Source of the DNA: Larix kaempferi
Taxonomy: Eukaryota; Streptophyta; Pinopsida; Pinales; Pinaceae
Direction of reading: 5' to 3'
Assembly: GCA_027924585.1 (NCBI GenBank)
Contig: BSBM01000125.1
Span: forward strand, 5,027,001-5,091,000
DNA length: 64,000 nt
Shown here: positions 42,335-54,558 of the stretch, one piece after another
Layout: every line of letters starts with the position of its first letter
Numbering within the stretch: the stretch's first letter is position 1
Notes under the pieces: model-generated
Told to the model about the DNA's origin: nothing
Database searches by the model: none
Seen by the model: the letters and a program-made list of their open reading frames with translations, nothing else
Translations under genes and position numbers: made by a program

Positions 42335-43345
42335 ATGAATCCTCCAAGACCCACAATTTTACCTGCGCAACCGATACCGAATCCTAACAAAAAACCAACC
42401 CAAGCTCTTAATATCATTGGGTTGTTACATCTTCCATCATATGTTATTTTGACTGTGCCAATACATGAGATACAACCGCGGTCTGGAAGAGTTGTGCAAG
42501 ATAAGCCCAAGTCATCAGTTGTTATTCAAGAAGAGAATGAAGAAGACATACCTAGTGAAGTTTTGAATAATGCCATCCTTGAAGACGTGGTTATTTCTAG
42601 ATCTTCAACACACAACCATCCACATAAAGAAGTAATTTCAGGGGAAAAGTCACCTCCATACCTGGAGCGTCTAGTAATAGAAAAACCTATAACTTATCTG
42701 GAGTACGATATCATTAACAAATTGAAAAATATTTGCATTAAGATCCCTTTTTTACAAGCTATTAAGGATATTCCAATCTATAGTAAGGTAATAAAGGACC
42801 TCTGTATTAAGATACCAGGGAGGAAACAAAAAGACCCTCCGATGATCCATGTAGTAGGAGAAATTTCAGATTGCATAGAAAACCAACCAAGAATTCCAAA
42901 GTATTCAAACCCGAGAAACCCTGTGGTGACTGTTATCATCAATAACACTGCCATAGGGAACACACTTATTGATCTAGGAGCTACTATCAATTTAATGACT
43001 ACCATAGTTTTAGAAACTCTCAATTTAGGACCATTCCTTCACCCTACCCCAACGATGCTAGAATTAGCAGATCGTGCTATGGTGCAACCTACTGGGATCT
43101 TAGATGACATCACGGTATCAGTAGCCTCATGGGAATATCGCATAGACTTCATGGTCATTGAATCAAAATACCCTTTCAAAGGTCACCCCATTATTTTGGG
43201 AAGAACTTGGTTGGCTACTGCCAATGCATTCATAGGATGTAGGGATGGAGAGATGATTATCTCTGATGGGTTATCCACAAGAAAACTAGCTTTATACCCA
43301 CTAGCTGAAAACCTATTTTGGTTAGATTGTCCTTTTGGAGACTAG
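42335..43345 (+). pseudogene. pro: Element H protease region
   Basis: A 336-codon open frame. A linker with EIQPRSGRVVQDKP and a conserved KPITYLEYDIINKLKN block leads to the aspartic protease: TVIINNTAIGNTLIDLGATI (about 42925-42985) with D-L-G-A at the active site, then ELADRAMVQPTGILDDI and HPIILGRTWLATANAFI. This order is standard for Athila-like elements, where the active site is DLGA. It ends at a TAG at 43343 and RT continues in the same frame. Confidence 0.88.
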
Positions 43346-43348
43346 AAC

Positions 43349-44233
43349 TTGGAAGAACTTTCCCTTGTCAATGATCTTTCTCGGGCACTCCAAGAGCAAA
43401 ATACCGAGAACGTGTTGAACCAATTTATCTCTTCCACAACATGTGTAGATTTTCCTCAATCTTTTTCCCAATTTGAGCAGATCTTTGGAGACAAATTCCA
43501 AGAAAACATGAGCCTCTCAACATTTACAAGTACACCCTGTGTCTTTGCAATCGAAGAACACTTAGGATCCTATACCATTCCATGTGAGGTTAGTACCAAA
43601 AAATTTAGGCATATAAATGCAGGTTTAGATGAGAGTCAGCAAAAACAATTACTAAAAGTTCTCAAGAGACAAACTAGAGCATTTGCATGGGAGTATACTG
43701 ATATGAAAGGTATACACCCAGACACCTGTATCCATCACATTTACACAGACTCGAACATACCTCCTGTTAGGCAGCCCCAGAGAAGAAAGAACCCAACACT
43801 AAAGGACATAGTAAAGGATGAATTACAAAAACTCCTTAACGCTGGATTCATTTACCCAATTTCCAACAGTAAATGGGTTTCTCCTCTAGTGGTAGTTCTA
43901 AAGAAAGTCACAGGGAAATGGCGTATCTGTGTTGACTTTCGAGAACTAAACAAGGCCACTCTTCAGGACTACTTCCCTTTACCTTTCATCGATCAGGTTG
44001 TAGATACCTTATCAGGGAAACAATATTTCTCATTCCTTGACGGGTATAGTGGATACAATTAAATATTTATAGCACCTGAGGATCAAGACAAGACAACCCT
44101 CACTTTCTCTTGGGGGACGTATGCCTACCGAGTGTTACCATTTTGCCTATGTAATGCACCTGCTACTTTCTAGCGTGCAATTCTAGGAATCTTTGCTGAC
44201 CTCATACACGATTGTGTATAAGTTTATATGGAT
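43349..44233 (+). pseudogene. pol: Element H reverse transcriptase (N-terminal and palm)
   Basis: Open for 237 codons from 43349, then three stops before the active site. Motifs: QTRAFAWEYTDMKGI, HHIYTDSNIPPVRQPQRR, ELQKLLNAGFIYPISNSKWV, CVDFRELNKAT, FIDQVVDTLSGKQYFSFLDG, then VLPFCLCNAPATF and YMDD at 44225-44236. The stops replace Gln codons by single C-to-T changes (YN*IF where YNQI is usual; F*RAI where FQRA is usual). Confidence 0.9.
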
Positions 44234-45247
44234 GATTTTACAGTTTATGGTAACACCTTCCAGGAAGCACTTGATAACCTCAAAATAGTTCTTATTCGGT
44301 GCCAAGAAATGAACTTAGCTCTTAGTCATGAAAAATGTAAAATGCTACTGCCCGAGGGCATAGTCCTGGGACATCATGTCTCTCTTCAAGGTATAAAGGT
44401 GGATCTCGCCAAGATCGAAATAATTGTTAATCTTCCTCCTCCGAAAACTCTGAAAGAAGTAAGAATTTTTCTTGTCCATGCAAGCTATTATAGATGTTTC
44501 ACCGAACATTTTACTAAAATAGCCGCACCTATGTTCATACTACTCATGAAAGACACTAAATTTCAATGGAATAAGCCGTGTCAACAGGCCTTTGAAACTT
44601 TCAAGGCCAAGCTATCAATGGCACCAATTATTAGGGGCCCAAATTGGTCCCTTCCTTTCCATATATCCACTGATTCTTCTGACATAGCCATAGGGGTAGT
44701 TTTAGGTCAAAAAGAGGGAAATACATCACATGCCATCTACTTTGCTAGTAAAAAATTGACTCCTGCAGAATCGAAGCACACTGTTACTGAAAAAGAGTTT
44801 CTCGCAGTAGTCTACTCCATCAACAAGTTTCGTCATTATATCACAGGATATGAGATTTTTATACACACTGACCACTCCACCATCAGGTTTTTGATGAATA
44901 AACCTATCACCAATGGCAGAGTAACTCGGTGGCTTCTTTTGTCACAAGAATTCAACATCACCATTGTTGATCATCTCGGTAGAGAGAATGTAGTAGCTGA
45001 TTTTCTCTCTCGAATTCAAATTGATAATAATGCCATCCCAGCTGATGATAGCTTCCTAGATGAACATTTATTTGTTGTATCTATTCGAACCCCATGGTTT
45101 GCAGATATAACCAATTATTTAGCAACTGGAAAGCTACCTAACCATCTCTCCCCACCTAAGAAATGTAGGATCATAGTCCAAAGTTCTAATTATTCTTGGG
45201 TAGATAATGATCTCTTTCATACTGGTCCTGATCTTATTATTAGATGA
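44234..45247 (+). pseudogene. pol: Element H RT thumb and RNase H
   Basis: Continuous open frame: LALSHEKCKMLLPEGIVLGH, VDLAKIEIIVNLPPPKTLKE, then RNase H with PFHISTDSSDIAIGVVLGQK, YFASKKLTPAESKHTVTEKE, IHTDHSTIRFLMNKP, GRVTRWLLLSQEF and DHLGRENVVADFLSRI. All catalytic Asp/Glu positions appear present. It ends LIIR just before a stop at 45245. Confidence 0.92.
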
Positions 45248-46434
45248 TGCGTACAAGAGGATGAGATGGTAGAGATCCTACATGCATGTCATGGTGGACC
45301 CTACGGTGGGAATTTTTCTGATAAAAGGACAACATACAAAGTATTGCACTCTGGGTACTATTGGCCAAGCATCTTTAAAGATGCTGCCAAATATGTCAAG
45401 GGATGTGATAGTTTCCAAAGAATGGGTAGACCTACACCATCTGATGAGATGCCTTTGCAACCTCAAGTTATAATTGAGCCATTTGAAAAATGGGCTCTAG
45501 ATTTCGTTGGACCAATTTCCCCGATCTCTCGCAAGAAGAAGTACATCCTAGTTTGTACATATTATGTCACCAAATGGGTAGAAGCTAAAGCTTTATTCTG
45601 AGCCACAAAGAAATCTATGGTGGAATTCATTTATGAAGAAATATTTACCCGATTTGGTGTACCCAGGGAAATTGTGATCGATCAAGGATCTCACTTTACC
45701 TCCAAATTAATGAAAGCACTTACTGAAAAATATGGTATTAGACATTGTAAATATTCACCATATCATCTCCAAGCCAATGGTCAGGTGGAATCAACCAACA
45801 AAGTATTAGAAGCCATCCTGACTAAAACTATCTAGTTACACCACAAAGACTGGGCAGACAGGCTTCCAGAAGCTCTGTGGGCTTATCAAATAACTTGGAG
45901 GAACACCACTGGTCACACACCTTATGAACTCATTTATGGTAAACAAGTTCTTCTTCCCATAGAATTTCATGTCAAAAATTTTTCGTATGGCTGCACAGTT
46001 AGGGATGAATTTAGAAGAAGCACAGAGTCAACAAATCCTGCAAATAAATGAATTAGATGAGATTAGGCAAGATGCTATTCAATGTACAATCTTAATACAA
46101 AATCAACGCAAAAATTGGCATGATTGATACATTAAACAAAAAAAAATTCAAAACTGGAGACTGGGCACTACTTTTTGATTCAAGATACAAAAAATTTAAA
46201 GGTAAATTAACTACTCGTTGGATGGGTCCATATGAAATTGTCACAGCCTTTGATAATGGATCCGTTAAAATTAAGAAAATTGATGATTCACAAATTTATT
46301 TTGTTGTAAATGGACACAGACTTAGAATTTATCATCAACCAGTATCTAAACAAGATTTTGCGCAGAATACCTTGCGACAGGAAGAAATGGAGCTAGTAGA
46401 AGAGGAAGTCATTCCTCCTCCTCTAAGTCCTTGA
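45248..46434 (+). pseudogene. int: Element H integrase
   Basis: Zinc domain [17 protein letters not shown] with [21 protein letters not shown] (one Cys lost), core [10 protein letters not shown] (Asp), VIDQGSHFTSKL (Asp) and GQVESTNKVLEAI (Glu), then ALWAYQITWRNTTGHTPYEL. A shift near 46000 leads to the C terminus (46120-46434) with FKTGDWALLFDSRYKKFKGK, RWMGPYEIVTAFDNGSVKI and NGHRLRIYHQP. Stops at about 45600 and 45834 only. No chromodomain. Confidence 0.9.
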
Positions 46435-49059
46435 ATCATTTTGGGTTATCTTCTTTTGTATATATGTAAATCTGTTTTTGATTTTCAATAATAATGAGTC
46501 GTTTCTAGAAACAACTAAGTACATTCTTCTTTTTACAGGAAATCTATTATGATCAGTTTGTAAAAGCATTGTCAATAAAACAATAAGACTCTTTTTCCAT
46601 TCAAAAGTTTACATGACTTGTTTTGTACATATGTTTTGTTTTGAATAAAAATTTGAATCATCTAGCAAGTGGTTTTGTAGCTTAATCACAAGAACCCTAT
46701 ATTTGTAGTCAAGTCATATGATATTATGCGAAAAGGGAAGTGCTTTAAAAAGAAATTATAGTTCTCTCTCTCTTTCGGTTACTGCTAAAATTGAAATTTT
46801 TAGTGAAAAGGTAAATCATTTTTTATATCATTTATAACCACTTTCTTTTATGATTCTATTTATAGTACTTGATTCAGACATGTACACTTCTGATTTATCA
46901 TTAGAACAGTTGTTAAAAGACCTACTTCAATTATTATGATCTCCACAAAACTCTATCTTACACCTATGGACTGCTAGTTCATCCTTGACTCATTATCAAA
47001 ACTGGTCTCCAAAGCACCTTTAAAAGGTAGCCTAAAAATGGGTGATATTTCTATTTTGTGGGGAACATTACTGAATTTTTATGAAGAAGATAGATTGTGA
47101 AGTCAAAGAACAACTTTAGGTTATTATATCTTTGCATGAAATGTAATTTAGGCCATTATAAATAAAGTTACTCATAAGGTTGTGCTAAATTTTGAATTAT
47201 GTGTTTAACAGGCTTAGCACACTCTAGTGCCAACCGGATTCCTTACAAAAAATTATATATATATCATTATACGAAGCAAACCCGTCGGGGTACTGAACAG
47301 GCTCGTTGGCATCAGGTCCATTCTAAGTAAAGTCTTAAACAAGGAAGCTCGGTAAATGCAAGTAAACCCATCGGGGTGCTAAACAGGCTCGCTGGAAGCG
47401 GGGCTATGGTTGCATGGTACCAAGATAAACCTGTCGGGGTACTGAATGGGCCTGCTGGAAGTGGGTCAATATCAGGTAAAATAGGTTTGGTTAATGCATT
47501 GCTATTCACATAACTCATAAAAACCTGAGTAAACAAACACATGTTTAGTCCAATTATGCATTTTGTCATTAGATAATGGTTGTAAGTTGGACTTGGACCC
47601 TGTCATTTAATTCAAACAATACCTAGGATATAACTATCCTAGAAATGGGACCCATAATTATAGTAGATATCACAAATTTTACGATGAACCTTATCTATAT
47701 TCTTTGGATTACAAGAGATTTTTACAATGAGTCATGGACGACTAGTTTTTCCTGTGGCATTTTTCGCATCTCTTACACACTACTCTTTATATGGTCTTTT
47801 AAGCACTGTTGTATTCTTTTTTATGAATGTACATATTTGAATCATCTATGTTGTTAAGTTAATATTTCATTTCCTTATGAAAATTATCACAATATTTAAA
47901 AAAAAAAAGCTATTTGTAAGATTTTCAATTGAAAATTTTTAATCATTTTCTGTCTGATGGCTTAAGGACACACCATATTTTTGGTTTGGGGGGAAGATAA
48001 GAACTATTCTTACTCTCTGATTTTTTATGAATTATTTATTTATTTATTTCTGATACAATGACAAGTGTTTTCAGGTTGATGCAAAAGCATAAGGAAATTG
48101 ATCCAATTAAGAACAAAAAGAGGAATGCAACTAAAGATCCAGAAGAGCAAAGTTTACAACATCTTTTGTGCACTAACAACTTCATAAATTCTCTGGAAAA
48201 TCAGCTTTGGTCTGCATCAAAAATAAGATCTTGCATAAACAAAAGTATGTACAAAGGACTGAATGACGATCCGAATGAGGAAAATAAACAACGTTCTGAA
48301 TGGAGTGCTAAATGAAACCATAACCTATAACAATTTTATTTAATATGCCAAGATGTTCAAATTTGAAAATTATTGATAAGTTTTATTGGCTAATCATGAC
48401 AGGGATTAATAAAATGTCTATTTCACACATGGCTTCATTCTCTTATCCATCTTGCCTCCATGAACGAATGGATTATGCATCATTTCGAATCATTACATGA
48501 CCGCCATTTGGTCTCACTTATCCTGTTATACGATCTGGCACCATATCAGTCGAATCATTATCTCTCACGTGTAATCTATTTTCATTACGTGAATTAGATT
48601 CAACCTATCCAAAGCTTGGCTTTGGACATGGTTGAATAGTCTTTGAATGACACGTATTCACTCGATTCACGCACCTCTACTCCGGCACCTAACTTAAGAT
48701 CTTTGAATGATAGATGTGATATTTTCAAGCATGCCAAGCTCTCGACCTCTGTCATTCAAACAATCAAACGGACCTTAGTTTAAACTGGTATTCGCATGAA
48801 TTTCTCCTCAATCTGTTCAATCTCCATCTGAGTCATGTCCTCTGCAAATCCTTGCACCTCTTGTATCCACTTGCATTCCCACATCCTCTATCAACAATGC
48901 CAATGCGTTATGAGCCTGATAGCTACTAGGATCTCCTACGCATTTCTTAGTTTAAAGCCTGTCATGAAGTGTTTCTACGAGTAGGTTGGGAACCTATTAT
49001 CTGCCTTCTCCAAGGCCATGACCACGAGATTTCATTCCTATTTGACAAAGGTTTTGATG
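46435..49059. other. Element H spacer between integrase and extra ORF
   Basis: About 2.6 kb of AT-rich non-coding DNA. Open frames at 47645-47857 and 48058-48315 (MTSVFRLMQKHKEID..) show no family match by eye; the latter is Lys-rich and could be a remnant of the extra ORF's front end. A GC-richer triple repeat sits at 47275-47473. A 'ttggtttggggggaa' purine run near 47980 looks like a stray polypurine tract. Confidence 0.5.
47275..47473. repeat. Three imperfect repeats in element H spacer
   Basis: 'aaacccgtcggggtactgaa', 'aaacccatcggggtgctaaa' and 'aaacctgtcggggtactgaa' begin at about 47277, 47363 and 47425, each followed by 'gg(c/g)(c/t)(c/t)(t/c)gctgg'. Spacings are about 85 and 65 bp. 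Confidence 0.8.
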
Positions 49060-50292
49060 GCTAGACGGTAAATATTGGCCATCTTGTTTTCTCTATGACA
49101 GAAGAGTCAATAGCGTTAGCTACTAAGCTTGTGAGGGAAGGTGCCTGATGGTATAAGAATCTTTTCCTTCCACGGAAGGAGCATGAATTTGCCCTGAAGA
49201 TCGATTTTCAACACGTTGCTCGTACCAAAGGTTTTCACAGAGAATGGATCAAGCCAGAGTACTTCGATCTCCTGACTATTATAATCCACTTAATTACCTG
49301 CGAGGGTAAGTTCACTATCTTTAAAGCTTTCCATTTCAGGTTGTTAGCTCATTTTGTCAATAATCAGACCCTTAACTTCCCATTTTATTTCCTGAAGAGT
49401 TTGGAGAAGATGTCTAGCCAAGTCAGAAAGAATACAGTTAACCCTTCTGGAAGCTTGTATCACCATTGTCTTATTAAGCTTCTGATAATTCACCAGTTAG
49501 AAAAGGAAGGACAAACCTGGGATCATTTTGTTTCTGAGATACTGAACCCTCATTTATCTACTATTAAATCTTCCTCTTCTCAAGAAATTCATCATGCCTA
49601 AGCAGAACCAAACGCTAAACATGTACGGTTTGATGAGGACTCCCCAGGTGATGAGCACCGTGCCCAGTCATCACCTTCTCCTGAACTTACTCTTGGTGAC
49701 CCTACTTCGGAACCTCCACTCTTTTCAGAGCCTACTAAGTCCACGAGGTCAAATTGTAAACAGTATGTCAACCAGACTATCGTTCAACCATCATGCTCAA
49801 ATATCCAGTTGGATAATCCTATCCTTGAATCACCTCTCCTCACATTGGCCAACACATCTGCTCGAATGAGTGAATACCCTACTGATGAAAGTCCTCCTAC
49901 ACACAACCAAGATACAATTCATGAAGATCATACTGTTAAGTGTGAAACATTTTCAAAAAAAGTTAAGTCCCCCAAAGAGCTCTGATTATTATAAAGAACA
50001 GCTCATTCTAGCTCAACAGGAGATGGATAAGTTGATCCAAGTAATAACACGGCTGATAGACCAAAATAAAAGTTATGCGGAAACAATTTCTGAACTTCTT
50101 GAAGAAAACAAGGCACTGCATGCACAAGTAAAAGGCATTGAATGTCTGGTTAACGCCAAAACAACATCCAATACTGCCTTGAAGATGAGATATAATTATT
50201 TAAAGGACCAATTCAGGAAGCTCGAGGTCGAATCTATATCTTCATCATCCAAGTCGAAGGCAGCTACTACCATAGCTCATCCTTCTTCCTAG
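49060..50292 (+). pseudogene. Element H extra ORF: globular part plus coiled coil
   Basis: A sense-strand ORF after integrase. Globular part: VNIGHLVFSM, SIALATKLVREGA, KNLFLPRKEHEFALKIDF, WIKPEYFDLLTIIIHLIT, FKAFHFRLLAHFVNNQ, FPFYFLKSLEKMSSQV and LIKLLIIHQLEKEG (to about 49600). Then an acidic/Ser-Pro-rich disordered part and, after a one-base shift near 49985, a coiled coil (LAQQEMDKLIQVITRL, ISELLEENKALHAQVKG). It ends in Ser-rich SSSSKSK at 50292. The plan resembles that of the B/C/D extra ORF but I see no clear sequence match. I see no envelope-type signal or membrane segment. Function unknown. Confidence 0.6.
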
Positions 50293-50325
50293 TTTCTCTC
50301 TGTCTTGCTCAGTGGGACCTGGCAT

Positions 50326-50343
50326 ATCTACGGTTTGGGAGAA
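50326..50343 (+). other. Element H polypurine tract
   Basis: TCTACGGTTTGGGAGAA directly before TGTTGG; a modest purine run in the expected place. Confidence 0.6.
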
Positions 50344-51089
50344 TGTTGGTGTCTATTTTGTCACTATTTTTTATCATCAAATCTATTCTGAATAGCGTTA
50401 ATTTTACTATTTTTGATCTAATAAGTTATTCTTTTAGCCATTCAGCTAATCAAATAGACCAGGTATGCATGTATTAGTTTATCATATAAATTTTGGTCAA
50501 ATCTTGTTATATTATGATTTATTAATGATTAAAGTGACATTTCCAGTCATGCATGTTATTTAAGCTTTGATTAACAGGTTGCGTTTTTCAAACAACCCTT
50601 CATTCAGACAGCGTGCTTATGATGCTAAGTTCAACCACATTTAGCTCATCGTTTAGCCTCACGTTCAGCCCCCGAAATCCACAGTTGGCACATCCCAGAC
50701 CGTTAAATGCAGAAGAGGGCACGTGGGTTCTGTTCGCCACGCCATGGGCATGGTTAATGGGCCGTTGCTCTAGAAGAGACGTCCTCAGGATCGCCAAGCT
50801 TGACAACGCATCCCACGTCCACGCCAACACTCCAGCTCGTCGTTTAGCCTAGAATCATGCTACCTGTTCATGCCATTGTTCTAGAAGGAGTCTAGGTCAC
50901 ACACGTTTAGCCTACTAGCACAATGCCTTGCCACAACAGTGCTCCAGTAGCCTCTCCTCCGTTCGCTCAGCTCGCCAGCATGTTACCTCTCTGCCCATGT
51001 CCAAGGAAAACCAACGCTGTAGCTGCCTCATGAAGGAATCAACTCCATTCAGCCTGGTGTATACTCCCTACGCTATCACACACCATTCA
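50344..51089 (+). repeat. Element H 3' LTR, left part
   Basis: Begins TGTTGGTGTCTATTTTGTCA after the polypurine tract and runs non-coding until element I begins at 51090. At least 746 bp long; the rest would lie beyond elements I and D. Confidence 0.65.
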
Positions 51090-51691
51090 TGTTGATGTAT
51101 ATGTAACTTCGGAATGTATTTCACATATATGTATATTGTATTCCTATAGAGATGTTATTATTCCTCTATACGGAAGTGTTGTCATTTATATTGTAAGTGT
51201 CGTAACTTATACTTGATGGGTTATTAGACCACCTTATTGGGGTCGGCCCTGTATAAGTCATGTGGGTCAAAGGGTTATTAGACCACCCTAGTGGGGGTGG
51301 GACCAATTAGCATTATGTTAAGTGGTTAAGTTGAGGCCGACCTAGTTGAGTAAAGGTCAAGTCAAGTTAGTGTATAAATAGAGAGTGTGTCTCTCTCATT
51401 TTATACATTCTATTCTCTCACTCACACTTTGGAGAGTGGCGCACTTGTGGAGGAGGAGGCTCTACTGCTAGTAGAAGACTATATCTTGTATTCTGGTTGT
51501 ATCATTGCTCTATCTATCTCTGAGGAAGTTATTGGGGTTTTTCACCTTTATGGTTTTCCCCAAGTAAACTCTGTGTCTCTTGTGTGCTTGCATTATTGTG
51601 TTCATGATTGATATGCTGTAGATTTGCTGTAAATGTTGTTCTCTCAGTTAAGATCCTAGATCCGATTGAAGTAAATTCTGAAAATTTAACA
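51090..51691 (+). repeat. Element I 5' LTR
   Basis: 602 bp from TGTTGATGTATATG to AAATTTAACA, directly followed by TGGTATCAGAGC. TATA box at 51372-51380. ATTCA at 51085-51089 is the likely left target duplication. Confidence 0.92.
51372..51380 (+). promoter_or_regulatory. TATA box in element I LTR
   Basis: GTATAAATAGAGAG, about 280 bp into the LTR, followed by a CTCTCT-rich segment. Confidence 0.7.
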
Positions 51692-51703
51692 TGGTATCAG
51701 AGC
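51692..51703 (+). other. Element I primer binding site (initiator tRNA-Met)
   Basis: TGGTATCAGAGC, the standard copia primer site, abutting the LTR. Confidence 0.95.
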
Positions 51704-53022
51704 TAACCTGAAAGAAGGCATGATATGGCATGTATGACACTTGTTGCACTTACGATGCTAGGGCTTGATATAGCAAAAACCAGTCATCGTAGCACTTTCT
51801 CTATAAATCAATTTTGGCGAAGTGTTCAGATCTGAAACTTTCCCAGGTCCAAGATCCGATCCCCATGTACCTTGTATCCAAAGGACAACCTCTAATTCGT
51901 TGTACTTTGTGATTTATGATCTGTATAATATAGTGTTTCTCCCTCTTCCAGATCTGAGTCAAAATCAGGTGACCTTGGGAAAAAGGTCATAACTTGGGCT
52001 AGGAAGCTCCAAATGAAATTTCATAAAATGTGAAAGGTAGTAAATAGACTGTACTATCTCAAGAAAAATGTTCAGAGGCAGAAGTTGAACTAGTGACACG
52101 TGGCATGTCGTACAAGTTATCTCTCCTGTATTATCCCATAAACAGGTCATGTTGTGACACTTGGCATAACTCTCTCTCAGAGAATCCAATTGAGGTATAA
52201 CTTATCAGGATGGAAAGATAACAGGTCAGGATATCTCAGCAAACGTTTTCAGAAGCCGAAGTTGAACCAATGACATGAGGCACACCGTACAAGTTTGCTC
52301 TCCTGTATTATCCCATAAATAGGTCACGTTGCGACACTTGGCATAACTCTCTCTCAAAGAATCCAATTGAGGTCAGACCTGTTGGGATGGGAAGATAACA
52401 GGTTGGGCTATCTCAGGAAAAAAATTTAGACGTTGTGGATTGAAAAGTTTGGAGTTACACCAGAAACAATTAGGTACATATTTCTGTAAAAACAAAATTA
52501 TTTTTGAGTACCTTCATTCATGGCTTCCAAAATTTAGGGTTTTGGATAAAGTTGGAATTTTTGTAATCGAAGACCACGGCTGAATGATACTCATAAAAAT
52601 CGAAATTTAGAGACCAAGATCAGAATTTTTGGTTAGGAAGAAGGCCGGGCTTGATCAGACCCTAGTTCGGGACTTTGATCAGAAAAGTGGAAAATTAGGG
52701 CTTCTGCAAAAATGGGAATTTTTGAAATCTGTGACCATGGCTGGAAGCTCCTCAGAAAAATCGAATCTTAGAGCTTTGAATCAAATCTTTTGGTTGGGTG
52801 AATATCTAGGAAACTCAAACCCTAATTCAGGGTCCTCCCTAGTGAATCCATAAATCTAAAAGGCAATTTTGAGGGTGAAACTTTGTAGTTTTCAAATTCT
52901 AAATATACCAACTTGATCAACTCATCAAGGTGCATATTTCTATCCTTTCGGAAGTTTGAAATTCAAAGTTTGAATTTTTGGGGTTTTCTTGACAAACCCT
53001 AATCCAGGTCCAGGTCCAGTTC
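51704..53022 (+). other. Element I leader with two duplications
   Basis: Non-coding. A first pair of ~120-bp copies at 52075-52196 and 52251-52373 shares 'cctgtattatcccataaa' and 'cacttggcataactctctct'. A second pair at about 52530-52638 and 52690-52797 shares 'ggaatttttg', 'aaaaatcgaa' and 'cttttggtt..g'. Periods are about 176 and 160 bp. Confidence 0.8.
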
Positions 53023-53192
53023 TTGCAAATCAAGTGGATTGGGTTAATACTAGAAGAAGATGGATTGGTCACCTGCATAACTGAAGAAGTTCCTGTCTCA
53101 GATGGAGATGAGGCTAAGGCCTTCCATAAGAAGATTACAAGCAATCTTGACAGGTATGGCTTACAGGTATGTTTCATGGTTAAGTTTATCAT
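53023..53192 (+). pseudogene. gag: Possible Gag start of element I
   Basis: Reads LQIKWIGLILEEDGLVTCIT, EEVPVSDGDEAKAFHKKI. The pattern of a hydrophobic start, ILEED-L, and a DG..AK.F.KK end resembles the start of copia Gag proteins. Only about 55 residues are recognisable, and the frame then meets GTATG, a possible splice site or decay. Weak. Confidence 0.35.
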
Positions 53193-54085
53193 ATGTTTGT
53201 CTTCATATCATTATAGTACAATCTTGATTAATTACTAGACTTGTCGTATCACCTTAATAGAAGATATTCATTGATTAAGGTTTTGACACTTATGAATGTA
53301 CTAATGCATTGTGATGTTGTATGAGGTTTATGTTGTTCGCTAACATAAAAGGTACACCAAAAAAGACAAATCATGTTCTACTTCAAGAACATATGATCAT
53401 GGTGACATGAAGACAAATATTCATCCATTGTCATGGATCACATAGAATATCTACTTACGAGGTATGTATAACTTGGTTCTACAATGGTTAACTTATGAGA
53501 CATGCAGGTTACTAGCACAAGTCACTGAAGAGAACCAAAAGACATTATGCGGGTATGTTAGACATAACTAGCTAGCATGCTAATCCATGTATGTTTTTCC
53601 TATATCAAGCTATAATCCTATCTTGTGTTAGGATCGTATACTATTGTGTTGTTGATAAATATTATTCATGAAGTCATAGGTTTGAATAGTCATGGTTGTA
53701 TGCATATTATGTTTCTTACCATTATTGATGATATGACTAACCAGAAGAGTCATGAAGGTATAGTTTTGAGTAATCACGGGTTTATGCATTGATGATTTAA
53801 CTAATCAGAAGAGTCCTATGATCAAATAAGAATATGCATGAGTAAAAGAAGACTTCCTTGAAACCTTGAATACTAATGTTTATTATCTGTGAATGATCAT
53901 GACTATACATGTTTAAGATTATTGTGTTTTGATAGTATTAATATTATACTAATAAATGTGTGATTATGTATGAGACCTCAAGGATAACACAATGATGATA
54001 CTAATAAGCATGCATAGTGATTAAGGATGGATATAAGTTCAAGGACAGGTAATCCAGGAAGCAAAGATCAAGAGGGAGCACACTC
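53193..54085 (+). other. Element I decayed sequence, unassigned
   Basis: AT-rich with short repeats such as 'ctaaccagaagagtc'/'ctaatcagaagagtc'. I see no gag, protease or integrase motif. Confidence 0.4.
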
Positions 54086-54550
54086 CAGTTGTTCCTACAA
54101 GAAAGCAAAGGAGCACACTTCAGTAATTTCTGGAAGGATGCAGATATTCAGAGGGAGTTGACCACTTCTCACAATCCACATCAGAATGGAGTTGCAAAGA
54201 TTCAGAGGGATTCCACCCAGCAACCAAACAAAGCTTGTTGTGTAAGAAAGATCATATACCATCACCTAGAAAAGAAGGACTACAACATTTGTTCAGCAAC
54301 AAAGTTATCTATTGAAAATATTGAAGATATTGAAGTTCCCAAGATCTGGGAAGAATGCCATGATCGTGGAGTACCAGTCGATCATGAAGATATTTGAGAT
54401 GCAATCCCAAGACCTGAAGGGGAGTCTGTAGTGACTTCCAAATGGAACTATCAGATCAAGCATGCTGCAGATGGTAGCTTAGAGAAATATAAAAGTGATG
54501 AAATAGAAGATACACCAAATGGATTTCAAGACAACCTTCTTGAATGGTGT
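54086..54550 (+). pseudogene. int: Element I integrase remnant joined to an RT lead-in
   Basis: GAHFSNFWKDADIQRELTTS, HNPHQNGVAKIQR is the end of the copia integrase core (HNPQQNGVAERKNR is usual; the catalytic Glu of VAER has changed to Lys). It is followed by PKIWEECHDRGVPVDHEDI and SVVTSKWNYQIKHAADGSLE, the KWV-x-KIK..ADGS-E block at the start of copia RT. About 1 kb of sequence that normally separates these blocks is largely missing. Confidence 0.75.
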
Positions 54551-54558
54551 AGTCATAT

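Larger units (their letters stand above)
40970..51089 (+). mobile_element. Element H: Athila-like gypsy retrotransposon with extra ORF
   Basis: A plus-strand element: gag (41157 on), protease, RT, RNase H, integrase (to 46434), a 2.6-kb spacer, an extra ORF (about 49060-50292), a polypurine tract and the first 746 bp of the 3' LTR, cut by element I. Its 5' LTR is displaced off the left of the window by the nested elements. The RT (SKWVSPLVVV, VLPFCLCNAPATF, YMDD), the paired CPRC/CPSLPGL knuckles and the DLGA protease are typical of the Athila side of the OTA branch. Only a few stops and two shifts interrupt the ~5.3-kb gag-pol region. Confidence 0.88.

Noticed and set aside
47645-47857. 70-codon frame with hydrophobic residues resembling a membrane peptide
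   Set aside because: AT-rich non-coding spacer gives hydrophobic codons by composition; no further support.
50600-50852. Open frames on both strands in the H LTR
   Set aside because: They overlap each other in LTR DNA with no motif; chance frames.
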